Positions 9,804 through 19,706 of a stretch of DNA of 64,000 nt are shown piece by piece. Made by a program: the position numbers and the translations under genes. The stretch comes from Microlunatus kandeliicorticis (GTDB lineage: Bacteria > Actinomycetota > Actinomycetes > Propionibacteriales > Propionibacteriaceae): positions 1 through 64,000 of the forward strand of contig NZ_JACGWT010000006.1 in NCBI RefSeq assembly GCF_014137855.1. Reading direction: 5' to 3'. The notes beneath the pieces are model-generated. The model had not been told where the DNA came from. It saw nothing but the letters and a program-made list of their open reading frames with translations, and ran no database searches. The first letter of the stretch is position 1. Every line of letters starts with the position of its first letter.

Positions 9804-10445
9804 TTACCGCTCCGGCAGCACGTCGAGCTTGATCACCGACTTCACCGGGTTCTTCCAGTCCGCGCCCTGCGCGGCCTTGGCGCCGCCGACGATGGTCAGC
9901 ACGAACCAGCCGACCCACATCAGCGGGACCAGGAAGTCGAGGATGTCCCACGGTGCGACCGAGGACAGGATCGCGGCCAGGATGCCGGCCACCCCGGCGA
10001 TCAGCTGGAAGTTGAACGCCTTGGCCGCCTCGCGTCGGGTGCGGGTGCCGGGGCCGGACAGTGCGTAGACCAGACCGGGGCCGAGGATCCAGGTGAACAG
10101 CCCGAGGAAGTGCGCGATCGCCCCGGGGCCGGTGCTCTGGTCGGCCGGGGCCGGGACGTAGGACTGCTGGTAGACGCCCATCGGGCGCTGCGGCGGGGCG
10201 GCGGCGCTCCAGCTAGACCCGAAGGTCTGGGCGCCGGACGTCTGCGGCGGCGGCACCAGCCCGTAGAAGGCCTCGTTGAGCTCGCGGCGGGTGCCGGCCG
10301 AGAGGACCCGGCCGATCCGCGAGTCGAACTCGGCCTCGCTCAGCCGGCCGTCGGCGTAGGCCTCCTGCAGCCACTGCTCGGCGCGCTCGCGTTGTTCGGG
10401 GGTCACCGGCATCCGCAGACTCGGATGCTCGAACGAGGTGTTCAT
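9804..10445 (-). CDS. DUF1707 / DUF4870 membrane protein
   Basis: A 213-residue protein. Residues 8-60 (MRMPVTPEQRERAEQWLQEA onward, with DGRLSEAEFDSRIGRVLSA) are a DUF1707 domain, an actinobacterial N-terminal module. A Pro/Gln-rich linker follows, then a DUF4870-type membrane domain with three hydrophobic segments (FLGLFTWILGPGLVYAL, LIAGVAGILAAILSSVA, FLVPLMWVGWFVLTIVGG). I chose ATG 10445, the start that begins just before the DUF1707 domain, rather than the open frame up to 10637. Function unknown. Confidence 0.85.
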   Translation of the reverse strand: MNTSFEHPSLRMPVTPEQRERAEQWLQEAYADGRLSEAEFDSRIGRVLSAGTRRELNEAFYGLVPPPQTSGAQTFGSSWSAAAPPQRPMGVYQQSYVPAPADQSTGPGAIAHFLGLFTWILGPGLVYALSGPGTRTRREAAKAFNFQLIAGVAGILAAILSSVAPWDILDFLVPLMWVGWFVLTIVGGAKAAQGADWKNPVKSVIKLDVLPER

Positions 10446-10541
10446 GACCACCACGATCCGCCCGGCGAGCGCCACGGACCATCGGGAGCGACCCCCGACC
10501 GACCCCGAACCGCCCCTGCGTCCCGCTCGGCACCGATGCCC

Positions 10542-10547
10542 TAGGGT
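10542..10547 (+). promoter_or_regulatory. -10 hexamer TAGGGT for leaderless FKBP transcript
   Basis: TAGGGT ends 7 nt before the ATG at 10555, so transcription would start at or next to the A of the start codon. No ribosome binding site precedes the ATG. Confidence 0.6.
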
Positions 10548-10554
10548 CGAGATC

Positions 10555-10938
10555 ATGTCGAGCCCCAGTCCCGAGAAGCCCGAGGTCGATTTCCCCGGCG
10601 GTGAGCCGCCGAGCGAGCTGCAGATCACCGACGTCACCGTCGGCGACGGCGCGGAGGCGACCCCCGGCAGCCAGGTGTCGGTCCACTACGTGGGCGTCGC
10701 CTACAGCACCGGTGAGGAGTTCGACGCCTCCTACAACCGCGGCGCCCCGCTCGACTTCCCGCTGGGCGCGGGCCGGGTCATCCAGGGCTGGGACCAGGGC
10801 GTGGCCGGGATGAAGGTCGGCGGTCGCCGCCAGCTGGTCATCCCGCCGCACCTGGCCTACGGCGACCGCGGCGCTGGCGGCGTGATCAAGCCGGGCGAGA
10901 CGCTGATCTTCGTGGTGGACCTGCTCGGCGTCCGCTGA
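10555..10938 (+). CDS. FKBP-type peptidyl-prolyl cis-trans isomerase
   Basis: A 127-residue single-domain FKBP with no signal peptide, so cytoplasmic. Family motifs: VSVHYVGVAYSTGEEFDASY, PLDFPLGAGRVIQGWDQGVA (with the hydrophobic pocket Trp) and GMKVGGRRQLVIPPHLAYGD, ending TLIFVVDLLGV. It catalyses proline isomerisation during folding. The ATG at 10555 is chosen because it directly precedes the domain and has a TAGGGT hexamer 7 nt upstream; the frame is open further upstream. Confidence 0.95.
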   Translation: MSSPSPEKPEVDFPGGEPPSELQITDVTVGDGAEATPGSQVSVHYVGVAYSTGEEFDASYNRGAPLDFPLGAGRVIQGWDQGVAGMKVGGRRQLVIPPHLAYGDRGAGGVIKPGETLIFVVDLLGVR

Positions 10939-10953
10939 GCCGCCGGGCGGCGG

Positions 10954-12873
10954 TCACCAACCGCCGCCCCCGCCACCACCGCCGCCGCCGCCGGAGAAGC
11001 CGCCGCCGCCGCTGAACGAGCTGCCGCCGCTGCCGAACCCGGTGCCGCCCCCGCTGCCGCTGGACACCGGCGGCGCCACGGCGGTGTCGAGGTTCGAGGC
11101 GATCAGCCCGACGTTGAAGGCGTTGAAGTTGAACCCGGTCCCCCCGTACCAGTACGGCGTGCGGTCCGGGATCCGTCCGAGGTCGACCAGCCGCTGGCAG
11201 ATCGAGGCCCAGCGCTCGGCCAGGTTGAAGGCGATCGCCCAGGGCAGGTACTTGCTGAAGATGTCCTCGCCCTCCTCGAACCGGAGCTGCTCGGCCTCGG
11301 CGGTGGCCAGGTACTTCTTGAACCCCTCGACCTGGTCGCAGACCGCCCGGCCGTCGGGGGTGCGCTGGCCGCGCCGGAGCTTGTTCCGCACCACCGCGAT
11401 GGTGATGATGATCGGCGCGGCGAACACCAGCAGCACGACCGCCCACTTGGCGATCTGGAAGAGGAAGACCCCGATCATCGCCAGGGCGAACACGCCGATA
11501 CTGCCCTTCGCCTTGGCCGGCGGCAGCTCGCGGAACCAGCCGCGCTGCTGAACCTCGGCCCGCACCTGGGTGACCATCTGGTCGTGGGCGCTCCGGATCG
11601 CCGCCCGCTTGTCGAGCCGGACGGCGGTGACGTCGGAGTGCGGCGGGAAGATCCCGTTGAGCAGCACCGCCTCGTGCGGCGCGTTCACCCGTCGCCGGTC
11701 GAGCAGCTGGACGCCGTGCTCGTCACCGCCGAGGTCGTCGATCCGGATCGCCCCGTTGACCGCGAGCGAGATCAGCGTGGCCGCGGTCTCGCGGGTGTCG
11801 ACCTGTCCGTCGACCAGCACGCCGGCCTCGGCGACGGTGATCGGCGGCGGGCTGAAGGCGACCGGGATCTCGATGTCGTGCGGGCTGAACCCGACCCGGC
11901 CGCCGGGCGCGAACGTCCCGGGCGGGACGTCGAGATAGCGCAGGTCGCGGCCGCGCTTGCGCCAGTAGAGCAGCCCGAGCAGCGGCGAGCCGACCACGGT
12001 GAGCACCCCGACCCCGACCGCCGCGCCGATCCCCGCCTTCTCCCCCGTGGTCAGCTTCGAGGCGTCCGGCTCGAGGTGCGGCTTGTTGTCGGCGATCAGC
12101 CCGGGCTTGATCTTGACGCCGATGGTCACCCCGTCGCCGGGCCGGATCGCGCCCTGGCTGAAGCTCGCCGGGTTGGACTCCGGGAGACTGCTGATCCCGC
12201 TGTCGCACCGGGTGGTCGAGCGCGGCGGGCCGGCGTAGCACTCGGTGGCCTGCGGGCCGCCCGGCACCGAGGCGGTGATCGACAGCGACTGGATCTGTTC
12301 CTGCCAGTTGAAGCCGGTGGCGTCCCAGTAGAGCTCGTCGTAGCTGCCCGAGGTCCGCATCGCCCCGGTCACCTCGTAGGTCAGGACGTAGGTCGCGGTG
12401 TCGCTGGCCACCGTCTCGTCCGAGCTGCCGATCCGGTAGGTGGTCGTCACGTCGCGACCGCCGTTCTCCTCGTCGGTGCTCTCGCTGACGTTCGTGTTGA
12501 CGTTCGGGTCCGGGCTCGAGGCCGTGAACCGGTTGATCGTGTAGACGATGTCCTGGTCCTGGTTCGCCCCGGTGTCGGGTTCGCGGGTGACCAGGGTCCG
12601 CTCGATGCCGTGCCGGCCGGAGCTGCTGCCGAACCGGTAGACGATCGTCTCCTTGACGTCGAGGACGCCGGAGGACTGCACCGTGTAGTCGATCCGGTAG
12701 GAGTCGATCAGCGCGTCGGCGGCGTGCGCACGGCCGGTGCCGGCCACGGCCAGACTCAGCACCACGCTGGCCGCCAGTCCGAAGGCCATCAGCACCCGGA
12801 CGACCCGCCCGGCGGCACTCCGCCACGGCGGGCCCGCGGGCCGGGTCGGGATCGGTCGGTCGGGTTCGCTCAT
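10954..12873 (-). CDS. DUF2207 domain membrane protein with glycine-rich tail
   Basis: About 639 residues. A signal sequence (VLMAFGLAASVVLSLAVAG, cleavage near AHAAD) is followed by a beta-rich extracellular DUF2207 domain. One helix (GIGAAVGVGVLTVVGSPLLG) leads to a cytoplasmic part, then a hydrophobic pair around residues 500-540 and a tail of almost only Gly and Ser ending in Trp, typical of the family. Function is unknown; such proteins sit in the membrane of many actinobacteria. ATG 12873 is chosen over the much longer open frame, which is antisense to smpB and the M23 gene. It is 81 bp downstream of smpB and may share its operon. Confidence 0.88.
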   Translation of the reverse strand: MSEPDRPIPTRPAGPPWRSAAGRVVRVLMAFGLAASVVLSLAVAGTGRAHAADALIDSYRIDYTVQSSGVLDVKETIVYRFGSSSGRHGIERTLVTREPDTGANQDQDIVYTINRFTASSPDPNVNTNVSESTDEENGGRDVTTTYRIGSSDETVASDTATYVLTYEVTGAMRTSGSYDELYWDATGFNWQEQIQSLSITASVPGGPQATECYAGPPRSTTRCDSGISSLPESNPASFSQGAIRPGDGVTIGVKIKPGLIADNKPHLEPDASKLTTGEKAGIGAAVGVGVLTVVGSPLLGLLYWRKRGRDLRYLDVPPGTFAPGGRVGFSPHDIEIPVAFSPPPITVAEAGVLVDGQVDTRETAATLISLAVNGAIRIDDLGGDEHGVQLLDRRRVNAPHEAVLLNGIFPPHSDVTAVRLDKRAAIRSAHDQMVTQVRAEVQQRGWFRELPPAKAKGSIGVFALAMIGVFLFQIAKWAVVLLVFAAPIIITIAVVRNKLRRGQRTPDGRAVCDQVEGFKKYLATAEAEQLRFEEGEDIFSKYLPWAIAFNLAERWASICQRLVDLGRIPDRTPYWYGGTGFNFNAFNVGLIASNLDTAVAPPVSSGSGGGTGFGSGGSSFSGGGGFSGGGGGGGGGGGW

Positions 12874-12953
12874 CGGCTCGGGCCTCGTCTCGGTCGGTCC
12901 GGGTGGTGGCTCTCGGTGCTGGCTTCTCGCTGCTCGACCTGGGGTGCCGGCGG

Positions 12954-13493
12954 TCAGCGTTCGCCGCGGTTGCGGGCGGCCAGCGCCCGCTCGGCCTCGC
13001 GCCGGGCGTCGCGGCTGGCGATCGACTGGCGCTTGTCGTACTCCCGCTTGCCGGTGCCGACGCCGAGCTCGACCTTGGCGTAGCCGTCGACGAAGTAGAG
13101 CGAGAGCGGGACCAGTGTGGTCCCGGTGGAGGTCAGCTCGCGCTCCAGCCGGGCGATCTCGCGCCGGTTGAGCAGCAGCTTCCGGGTCCGCCGGGCGGTG
13201 TGGTTGGTCCAGGTGCCGTGGCTGTACTCGGGGATGTGTGCCTGGCGCAGCCAGACCTCCCCGTCGTCGACGGTGGCGAACGCGTCGGCCAGCGAGGCCC
13301 GTCCCTCCCGGAGCGACTTCACCTCGGTGCCGGTCAGCACAATCCCCGCCTCGTAGACGTCGCCGATGGCGTAGTCGTGCCGGGCCCGGCGGTTCTGCGC
13401 CACGGTGGTCCGCACCCCCTTCTCCGGCTTGGTCTTCGGCTTCTGCTTGCCGTTCTGGATCACGTACCCGGCCTTGCTCATGCCGACCATCAT
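12954..13493 (-). CDS. smpB: SsrA-binding protein SmpB
   Basis: Binds tmRNA and places it in the ribosomal A site. Motifs: [58 protein letters not shown] and a basic C-terminal helix starting [20 protein letters not shown]. The annotated frame gives 179 residues; ATG at 13481 ([16 protein letters not shown]) would give 175 and is a likely alternative. Last gene of the prfB-ftsE-ftsX-M23 block; its RNA partner ssrA is 3.2 kb downstream. Confidence 0.96.
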   Translation of the reverse strand: MMVGMSKAGYVIQNGKQKPKTKPEKGVRTTVAQNRRARHDYAIGDVYEAGIVLTGTEVKSLREGRASLADAFATVDDGEVWLRQAHIPEYSHGTWTNHTARRTRKLLLNRREIARLERELTSTGTTLVPLSLYFVDGYAKVELGVGTGKREYDKRQSIASRDARREAERALAARNRGER

Positions 13494-13550
13494 CGCGGAC
13501 GGGGCAACCCGATTGGCCCGGCGGACCCCGGACAGCTGGTCGACAGCAGC

Positions 13551-14933
13551 TCAGTACCAGCTCATCGGGTTCACCATCGACCCGTCCAGCCACACCATCA
13601 GGTGCAGGTGGCAGCCGGTGGAGAAGCCCGTCTGACCGACGTAGCCGATCAGCTGGCCCTGCCGGACGCGCTGGCCGACGCCGACCACGTAGCGGATCGC
13701 GTGGTTGTAGCCGGTGGTGACGTAGCGGCCGTCCACCCGGCCGTGGTCGATCATCAGCCGGTTGCCGTAGCCGACGTTGAAGTAGCGCTCCACCACCCGT
13801 CCGGAGTAGGCGGCGCGGATCGGCGCGCCGCAGCCGGCGCCGAAGTCGGTGCCGTCGTGCAGCTTCCAGACGTGCAGCACCGGGTGGAACCGCATCCCGT
13901 ACCCGGAGGTGATCGGGCCGGCCACCGGGTAGACGAAGCCGTGGTGGCTGCTGGCGTCCGCAGCCGGCGGTGCCGCTGCCGCGGAGGAGGCCCGCGCCGC
14001 CTTCTCGCGGGCGATCCGGGCGGCGATCCGCCGGGCCACCGACGCGTTCTCGGCCTGCAGGGCGGCGTAGTCGCGCTTGTCCTGGGCCACCGCCCGGCCG
14101 GCGGCGTCGGCGGCGCGCTGCCGGCTGCCGACCAGCGCGGCGACCGACGCGGCCTGCTCGGCGGCCCGCCGTTCGAGGTCCTGGCTGGTGCGCAACGCGC
14201 GCGCCGCGGCCGCCCGGTCGGCGGCCACCCGGCGTTCGAGCTCGGCCTGGGCGGCCTGGTCGGTCTCCAGCCGGTGCTGCAGGACGGTCAGCCGGTCGAA
14301 CTCGACCTGCGAAGCGTCGAGCAGGGTGGCCGACATCTGCACCCGGGACTGGAACTCGGCCAGCGAGCTGCTCTGCACCAGCAGCGCGTACGGCATCAGG
14401 GTGGTCTGCTTCTGGTACTGCTCGCTGACCGCCTGCGCGGTGAGCCGGCGCTGGGCGTCGAGGTCGGCGGTTCCCTGCTCGACCTTCGCCCGGGCGGCGG
14501 CCAGGGCCCGCTGCTGCGTCGCCAGCTTCGCGGCGGCCGTGCGGTCGGCCTGCCGGGCCGCGGTCAGTTTGGTGCGCGTGCCCGCCAGCATGCTCCGCGC
14601 CTGACGGAGCGTGGCCTCCGCGTTGCGGAGCGCGGCGACCGCGCGGACGAGCTGCTGGCTCGACCCGTCGAGGTCGTCCTTCTGGGCGCTCAGCTGGCGG
14701 TCGAGCCGCTTCTTCTGGTCGTCGAGGCTGTCGGCGTGCGCGGGCGTCAGCAGGGCGACGGCCGGGACGACCGCGAGCGCGAGCGCCAGCCCGGTGCCGA
14801 GCAGCAGCCGCCACCCGCCCGCGAGCGCACGCCCCACCGGGCCCGTCCGTGTCGTCGGCACGGGTCGGCGCCGGACGAACGCCTCCCCGCTGCTGTCCGG
14901 AACGCCATCGGCGTAGGGAAGATCCGGAACCAC
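13551..14933 (-). CDS. Exported coiled-coil M23 peptidase, FtsEX-linked
   Basis: About 460 residues. A hydrophobic signal (LLLGTGLALALAVVPAVALL) precedes a long Ala/Arg/Gln-rich coiled coil of some 230 residues. The C-terminal M23/LytM domain has the zinc motifs HDGTD and CHLHLMVW, so it looks catalytically competent. The layout is that of EnvC and PcsB, wall hydrolase partners of FtsEX, and the gene directly follows ftsX. I prefer GTG 14933, which has GAGGGG 6 nt upstream, over the in-frame start at 14969. Likely role: cleaving or activating cleavage of peptidoglycan at division. Confidence 0.88.
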   Translation of the reverse strand: MVPDLPYADGVPDSSGEAFVRRRPVPTTRTGPVGRALAGGWRLLLGTGLALALAVVPAVALLTPAHADSLDDQKKRLDRQLSAQKDDLDGSSQQLVRAVAALRNAEATLRQARSMLAGTRTKLTAARQADRTAAAKLATQQRALAAARAKVEQGTADLDAQRRLTAQAVSEQYQKQTTLMPYALLVQSSSLAEFQSRVQMSATLLDASQVEFDRLTVLQHRLETDQAAQAELERRVAADRAAAARALRTSQDLERRAAEQAASVAALVGSRQRAADAAGRAVAQDKRDYAALQAENASVARRIAARIAREKAARASSAAAAPPAADASSHHGFVYPVAGPITSGYGMRFHPVLHVWKLHDGTDFGAGCGAPIRAAYSGRVVERYFNVGYGNRLMIDHGRVDGRYVTTGYNHAIRYVVGVGQRVRQGQLIGYVGQTGFSTGCHLHLMVWLDGSMVNPMSWY

Positions 14934-15040
14934 AGCTGTCCCCTCGTTCGGTCGACCGGAACGGGACACCCCCGGTGCCCGCGTCGGCCGAATCGTTCAG
15001 GTGCTGTCCACCTGCTCCACACACATCGCCCGGGCGCCTC

Positions 15041-15949
15041 TCACACCCGGAGGTACTTCCTGGTCGTGATCAAGGTCGGCACGACCGCCAGCAACAGACC
15101 GACGAGCGCGACGAAGGCCATCGACAGCCCGGCCTGGTTCCAGCCGATCCAGCCGATCGACTGGATCGACACCCGGGCCTTGCGGATGACGATGAAGTAG
15201 ACGCCGGCCGCGAGCGTCCCGCAGGCCAGACCGATGCCCACCAGCGAGGCGATCACCGACTCGAGCAGGAAGGGCAGCGTGATGTAGAAGTTGCTCGCCC
15301 CGACCAGCCGCATGATGCCGATCTCGCGTCTTCGGGCGAACGCGGCGAGCCGGATGGTGTTGCCGATCTGCAGCGCGGCAGCGGCCAGCAGCAGCACCGA
15401 GGCGATGATCGTCCCGCGTTGCAACAGGTTCACCCAGCTGAAGAACGGATCGAGGAACTTCCGCAGGTCCTGGACGGTCTGCACCCCCGGCAGCCCGCCG
15501 ACCGCGCTCACCACCCCCTCGTACTGCTCGGGGTTCTTGAGCTTGACCCGGTAGGACTCCTGCATCTGGTCCTCGGTCAACGAGCCCTGCAGCGGGTTGC
15601 CCTCGTAGGCCTTCTGGAACTCGGCGAACGCCTCGGCCTTGCTCTCGTAGATGACCGTCGCGACCTCGGGGTTCGACTGCAGGGCCTGCAGGATCGTCGC
15701 CTTCTGCGCGGTGGTCACGTCCTGACCCGGGTCGCAGTTGTCGCCCTGCGTCACCTTGGAGCACAGGAAGACGGTGATCTCGATCTTGTCGTACCACTTG
15801 CCCTTGACCAGGTTGACCTCTTGCTGGGCGAGGATGCCGGTGCCGAACAGCGACAGCGACACCCACATGGTCATGATCACCGCGAGGGTCATGGTGAGGT
15901 TGCGGCGCAGACCAGCACCGGCCTCGGCGAAGATGTGACGGAGACGCAT
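15041..15949 (-). CDS. ftsX: Cell division protein FtsX
   Basis: A 302-residue permease-like protein. One N-terminal helix (LTMTLAVIMTMWVSLSLFGTG), an extracytoplasmic domain of about 130 residues with two cysteines (FLCSK...NCDPG), then three helices near the C-terminus (ASVLLLAAAALQIGNTI, SVIASLVGIGLACGTLAAGV, FVALVGLLLAVVPTLI). RRREIGIMRLVGAS is the family motif. The extracellular loop is where FtsX recruits and controls wall hydrolases; the M23 gene just downstream is the obvious candidate. ftsE ends 15 nt upstream. Confidence 0.96.
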   Translation of the reverse strand: MRLRHIFAEAGAGLRRNLTMTLAVIMTMWVSLSLFGTGILAQQEVNLVKGKWYDKIEITVFLCSKVTQGDNCDPGQDVTTAQKATILQALQSNPEVATVIYESKAEAFAEFQKAYEGNPLQGSLTEDQMQESYRVKLKNPEQYEGVVSAVGGLPGVQTVQDLRKFLDPFFSWVNLLQRGTIIASVLLLAAAALQIGNTIRLAAFARRREIGIMRLVGASNFYITLPFLLESVIASLVGIGLACGTLAAGVYFIVIRKARVSIQSIGWIGWNQAGLSMAFVALVGLLLAVVPTLITTRKYLRV

Positions 15950-15964
15950 CGTTCCTGATCTTCC

Positions 15965-16654
<690 letters not shown>

Positions 16655-16780
16655 AGCTGCTCTGCCGGCCGGGGTCGGGGACGGGGACGACGCGCGGTTT
16701 CCGCGCCGGGTGACGGCCGCTCCGAGTGTAGGTGAGGGAATCTCAGGTCCCGGGATTTGCCGGGCCGGGGCGCGTCGGGC

Positions 16781-17896
16781 TCAGCCGGCGGTGGCGACCT
16801 CGTGGGTCTTGCGCCAGCGGATGCCGGAGTCGAGGAAGCCGTCGATCTCGCCGTCGAAGACGGCGTCGGGGCTCGAGGTCTCGAACTCGGTCCGCAGGTC
16901 CTTGACCATCTGGTAGGGGTGCAGGACGTAGGACCGCATCTGCGCGCCCCAGGAGTTGCCGCCGTCGCCGCGGAGCGCGTTCATCTCGGCCTCGCGGTCC
17001 TGGCGGGCCTTCTCCAGCAGCCGCGACTGCAGCACCCGGAGCGCGGCGGCCTTGTTCTGCAGCTGGCTCTTCTCGTTCTGGCAGGACACCACGATGCCGG
17101 TGGGCAGGTGGGTGATCCGAACCGCCGAGTCGGTGGTGTTGACGCTCTGGCCGCCGGGCCCGGAGCTGCGGAACACGTCGATCCGCAGGTCGCCCTCGGG
17201 GATGTCGATGTGGTCGGCGGCCTCGGTCACCGGGAGCACCTCGACACCGGCGAACGAGGTCTGGCGCCGGCCCTGGTTGTCGAACGGGCTGATCCGCACC
17301 AGCCGGTGGGTGCCCTGCTCGACCGAGAGGGTGCCGTAGGCGAACGGCGCCCGGACGGTGAAGGTGGCTGACTTGATCCCCGCCTCCTCGGCGTAGGAGA
17401 CGTCGTAGACCTCGGTCGAGAAGTGGTGCCGCTCGGCCCAGCGCAGGTACATCCGCAGCAGCATCGAGGCGAAGTCGGCGGCGTCGACGCCACCGGCCTC
17501 GGAGCGGATGGTGACCAGCGCCTCGCGCGGGTCGTACTCCCCCGACAGCAGGGTGCGCACCTCGAGCGACTCGATCGAGCTGCGCAGGCTGGCCAGCTCC
17601 TTGTCGGCCTCCTCGAGCGACTCGGCGTCGCCCTCGGCCTGGGCCAGCTCGGCCAGCACGCCGACGTCGTCGAGCCGGCGGCGCAGCGAGGTCACCCGCT
17701 CGAGCTCGCCCTGCAGACCCGACAGCTTGCTGGTGACCTGCTGGGCGTTGTCCTGGTCGTCCCAGAGGTCCGGACGCGCGACCTCGGCCTCGAGCTCGGC
17801 GATCTCCTTGCGCTTGGCCTCGGGGTCGATCACCGCCTCGATCGAGGAGAGCGCCCGGCCGAGGTCGGCGAGCGCTGCAGGGAAGTCGGTAGCCAC
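16781..17896 (-). CDS. prfB: Peptide chain release factor 2
   Basis: A 371-residue class I release factor reading UAA and UGA. It has the SPF tripeptide ([13 protein letters not shown]) that marks RF2 and the GGQ loop ([18 protein letters not shown]) that triggers hydrolysis. The frame is continuous from the GTG at 17896, so the autoregulatory +1 frameshift of E. coli prfB is absent. A TAGAGT hexamer lies 8 nt upstream of the GTG, pointing to a leaderless transcript. ftsE follows after about 125 bp, and the order prfB-ftsE-ftsX-smpB matches mycobacteria. Confidence 0.97.
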   Translation of the reverse strand: MATDFPAALADLGRALSSIEAVIDPEAKRKEIAELEAEVARPDLWDDQDNAQQVTSKLSGLQGELERVTSLRRRLDDVGVLAELAQAEGDAESLEEADKELASLRSSIESLEVRTLLSGEYDPREALVTIRSEAGGVDAADFASMLLRMYLRWAERHHFSTEVYDVSYAEEAGIKSATFTVRAPFAYGTLSVEQGTHRLVRISPFDNQGRRQTSFAGVEVLPVTEAADHIDIPEGDLRIDVFRSSGPGGQSVNTTDSAVRITHLPTGIVVSCQNEKSQLQNKAAALRVLQSRLLEKARQDREAEMNALRGDGGNSWGAQMRSYVLHPYQMVKDLRTEFETSSPDAVFDGEIDGFLDSGIRWRKTHEVATAG

Positions 17897-17904
17897 AAAC
17901 GTCC

Positions 17905-17910
17905 ACTCTA
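17905..17910 (-). promoter_or_regulatory. -10 hexamer TAGAGT for leaderless prfB
   Basis: Read on the minus strand: TAGAGT, 8 nt, then GTG at 17896. The divergent ROK gene has TAGGCT at 17930-17935 on the other strand, so the two promoters overlap. Confidence 0.6.
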
Positions 17911-17991
17911 CCGACCGGCAGCCACCGGTTAGGCTCTCCGCCGACCCGGACGGCCCGCCGGGCCCCGCACCAGCCAGGAGTGAGCACGCCG

Positions 17992-18942
17992 ATGACCGAG
18001 CACGTCCTGGCGATCGACATCGGCGGCACCAAGATCGCGGTCGCGGTGATCGACGCGAGCGGCACGGTGGTCACCGAGGCCCAGGCCCCGACCCCCGCGA
18101 CGCTCGACCCGGAGGCGATCTTCGCCCCGGCTGCCGCCGCGATCGCCCGGATCGCCGCGGACGCCTCCTGGGACGGGCCGGTGCGCGTCGGGATCGGTTC
18201 GGCCGGCCCGATCGACGGCCCGGCGGGGACGATCTCACCGGTCAACATCCCCGGCTGGCGTCGCTACCCGATCGTCGACCGGGTCCGGACGGTGGTGGCC
18301 GCCGCGGTCGACGCCGCACCGGAGACGGTGGCGGTCGGGCTGGCCGGCGACGGGCACTGCTTCGCCCTGGGCGAGCACTGGCTCGGCGCCGGCCGGGACT
18401 GGACGTCGATGGTCGGGATGGTGCTGTCCACCGGCGTCGGCGGCGGCGCGGTGATCGACAACCGGCTGTTCACCGGCGTCACCGGCAACTCGGTGCACCT
18501 CGGCCACATCAGCGTCAACGCCTGGGGCGAGCGGTGCGTCTGTGGGTGCCACGGCTGCGTCGAGATGTACGCCCGCGGCCCGGCGATGGTGGCCGAGGCC
18601 CGCGCCCGCGGCTGGGACGGCGGCACCGACGCCCAGGCGCTGACCGCGGACGCCCGGGCCGGGCACCCGGTCGCGGTGGCGGTGATCGACCACGGGATGC
18701 GTGCGTTGGCCGCGGGGATCGCCTCCACCGCCACCAACCTCGACATCCGCACCTTCGTGCTCGGCGGCGGGGTGTCCAAGGCGGGCGCCGTGGTCTTCGA
18801 CCCGCTGCGCCGCCACCTCGAGGACTTCGCCGCACTCCCCTTCGTCCAGCCGCTCGAGGTGCGCCCGGCCGAGCTCGAGAACGCCGGGATCCTCGGCGCG
18901 GCCGCGCTCGCGCTCGGCGACGCGCGGTTCGGCACCGCCTGA
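17992..18942 (+). CDS. ROK family sugar kinase (glucokinase-like)
   Basis: About 316 residues. ATP-binding motif [15 protein letters not shown] at the N-terminus, GIGSAGPID, catalytic region [19 protein letters not shown], and the ROK zinc signature GHISVN...[10 protein letters not shown]. No N-terminal DNA-binding domain, so it is an enzyme and not a repressor. Substrate is probably glucose or another hexose or amino sugar; sequence alone does not decide. ATG 17992 is preferred, with AGGAG at 17976-17980; GTG 17980 in frame is less likely because it overlaps that site. Confidence 0.92.
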   Translation: MTEHVLAIDIGGTKIAVAVIDASGTVVTEAQAPTPATLDPEAIFAPAAAAIARIAADASWDGPVRVGIGSAGPIDGPAGTISPVNIPGWRRYPIVDRVRTVVAAAVDAAPETVAVGLAGDGHCFALGEHWLGAGRDWTSMVGMVLSTGVGGGAVIDNRLFTGVTGNSVHLGHISVNAWGERCVCGCHGCVEMYARGPAMVAEARARGWDGGTDAQALTADARAGHPVAVAVIDHGMRALAAGIASTATNLDIRTFVLGGGVSKAGAVVFDPLRRHLEDFAALPFVQPLEVRPAELENAGILGAAALALGDARFGTA

Positions 18943-18955
18943 CCGGTCGTCGGGC

Positions 18956-19318
18956 TCAGTCGTCGCGACGCCAGCGGAGCGGACGCCGGTCGGCGGCCGC
19001 GGCGACGAGCAGCGGACCGCGCCGCAGCACGAGGTAGCCGGCCAGCGAGCAGACGAGCGCGAGCACCGGTCCGCCGGTCCCGAACCAGCCACCGACGGCA
19101 CCGACGAGCACCAGGCCGGCCACCGTCGCGGCATTCCGGGGGCCGGTCCGGCGGAGCTCCGCCGTCCGGGCGGTGATTGCGCACCAGCCGAGCATCACCA
19201 GCAGCACCGGGAGCCACGCGAGCGGACTGGCGAACGCCGTGGCCACCAGCCGGACCGAGCCGAGCAGACCGACCAGCCCTGCCGCGGCCCCGAGGCCGAG
19301 ACGCCAGCCGCGGTTCAC
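18956..19318 (-). CDS. Small membrane protein of unknown function
   Basis: About 120 residues with four hydrophobic segments (LGAAAGLVGLLGSVRLVATAF, WLPVLLVMLGWCAITA, NAATVAGLVLVGAVGGWF, PVLALVCSLAGYLVL) and a basic C-terminus RRPLRWRRDD. The GTG start at 19318 is 8 nt after the stop of the 19327 gene, so the two form an operon. I do not recognise the family. Confidence 0.65.
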   Translation of the reverse strand: MNRGWRLGLGAAAGLVGLLGSVRLVATAFASPLAWLPVLLVMLGWCAITARTAELRRTGPRNAATVAGLVLVGAVGGWFGTGGPVLALVCSLAGYLVLRRGPLLVAAAADRRPLRWRRDD

Positions 19319-19326
19319 CGCCGGGG

Positions 19327-19629
19327 TCAGACGAAGCCGAGCAGCTGCTGCAGCCGGTCGACCCGGGCCATGTCGTCCAGGAAGCCGTCCGGGCTGGTCA
19401 GGTCGTTGTCGTCGTCCTCGGTGTCGATGATGTACTGCACCGTCTTGACGATCTCGCGCTGCTCGTGGGCCGAGTAGGTGTCCCACTGGGCGAGGATGCG
19501 GGCCATGTCGGCGTGGATCGCGAAGGCCCGCCGGATGTCCACCTGGTCGTTGCCGGCGAGGGCCCCGGTGACCATCGCCTGGTGGGAGGTCAGGGCCTCG
19601 CGCAGGACGGCCACCTCGTCGTCGGACAT
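19327..19629 (-). CDS. Conserved-looking soluble protein of unknown function
   Basis: A 100-residue acidic, helical protein beginning MSDDEVAVLREALTSHQAMV and ending DRLQQLLGFV. It contains no membrane segment or recognised catalytic motif. Good ATG start, codon use like its neighbours, and a membrane-protein gene 8 nt downstream support it as real. It lies between the TetR and ROK genes but is transcribed away from ROK. Confidence 0.65.
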   Translation of the reverse strand: MSDDEVAVLREALTSHQAMVTGALAGNDQVDIRRAFAIHADMARILAQWDTYSAHEQREIVKTVQYIIDTEDDDNDLTSPDGFLDDMARVDRLQQLLGFV

Positions 19630-19706
19630 GCCGCCAATCTAGTTCGTTGCGGTGCCGGAGCAATGGGTGATTCCCCCGATGCGCCCGGGCCCCGGTCAGC
19701 GCCCCG

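Noticed and set aside
10954-15024. A 1356-codon open frame on the minus strand
   Set aside because: It is the DUF2207 gene plus upstream read-through antisense or out of frame with smpB and the M23 gene; only 10954-12873 shows domain logic.
16781-17896. Programmed frameshift in prfB
   Set aside because: The reading frame is continuous from the GTG start, and no in-frame UGA with slippery context is seen.
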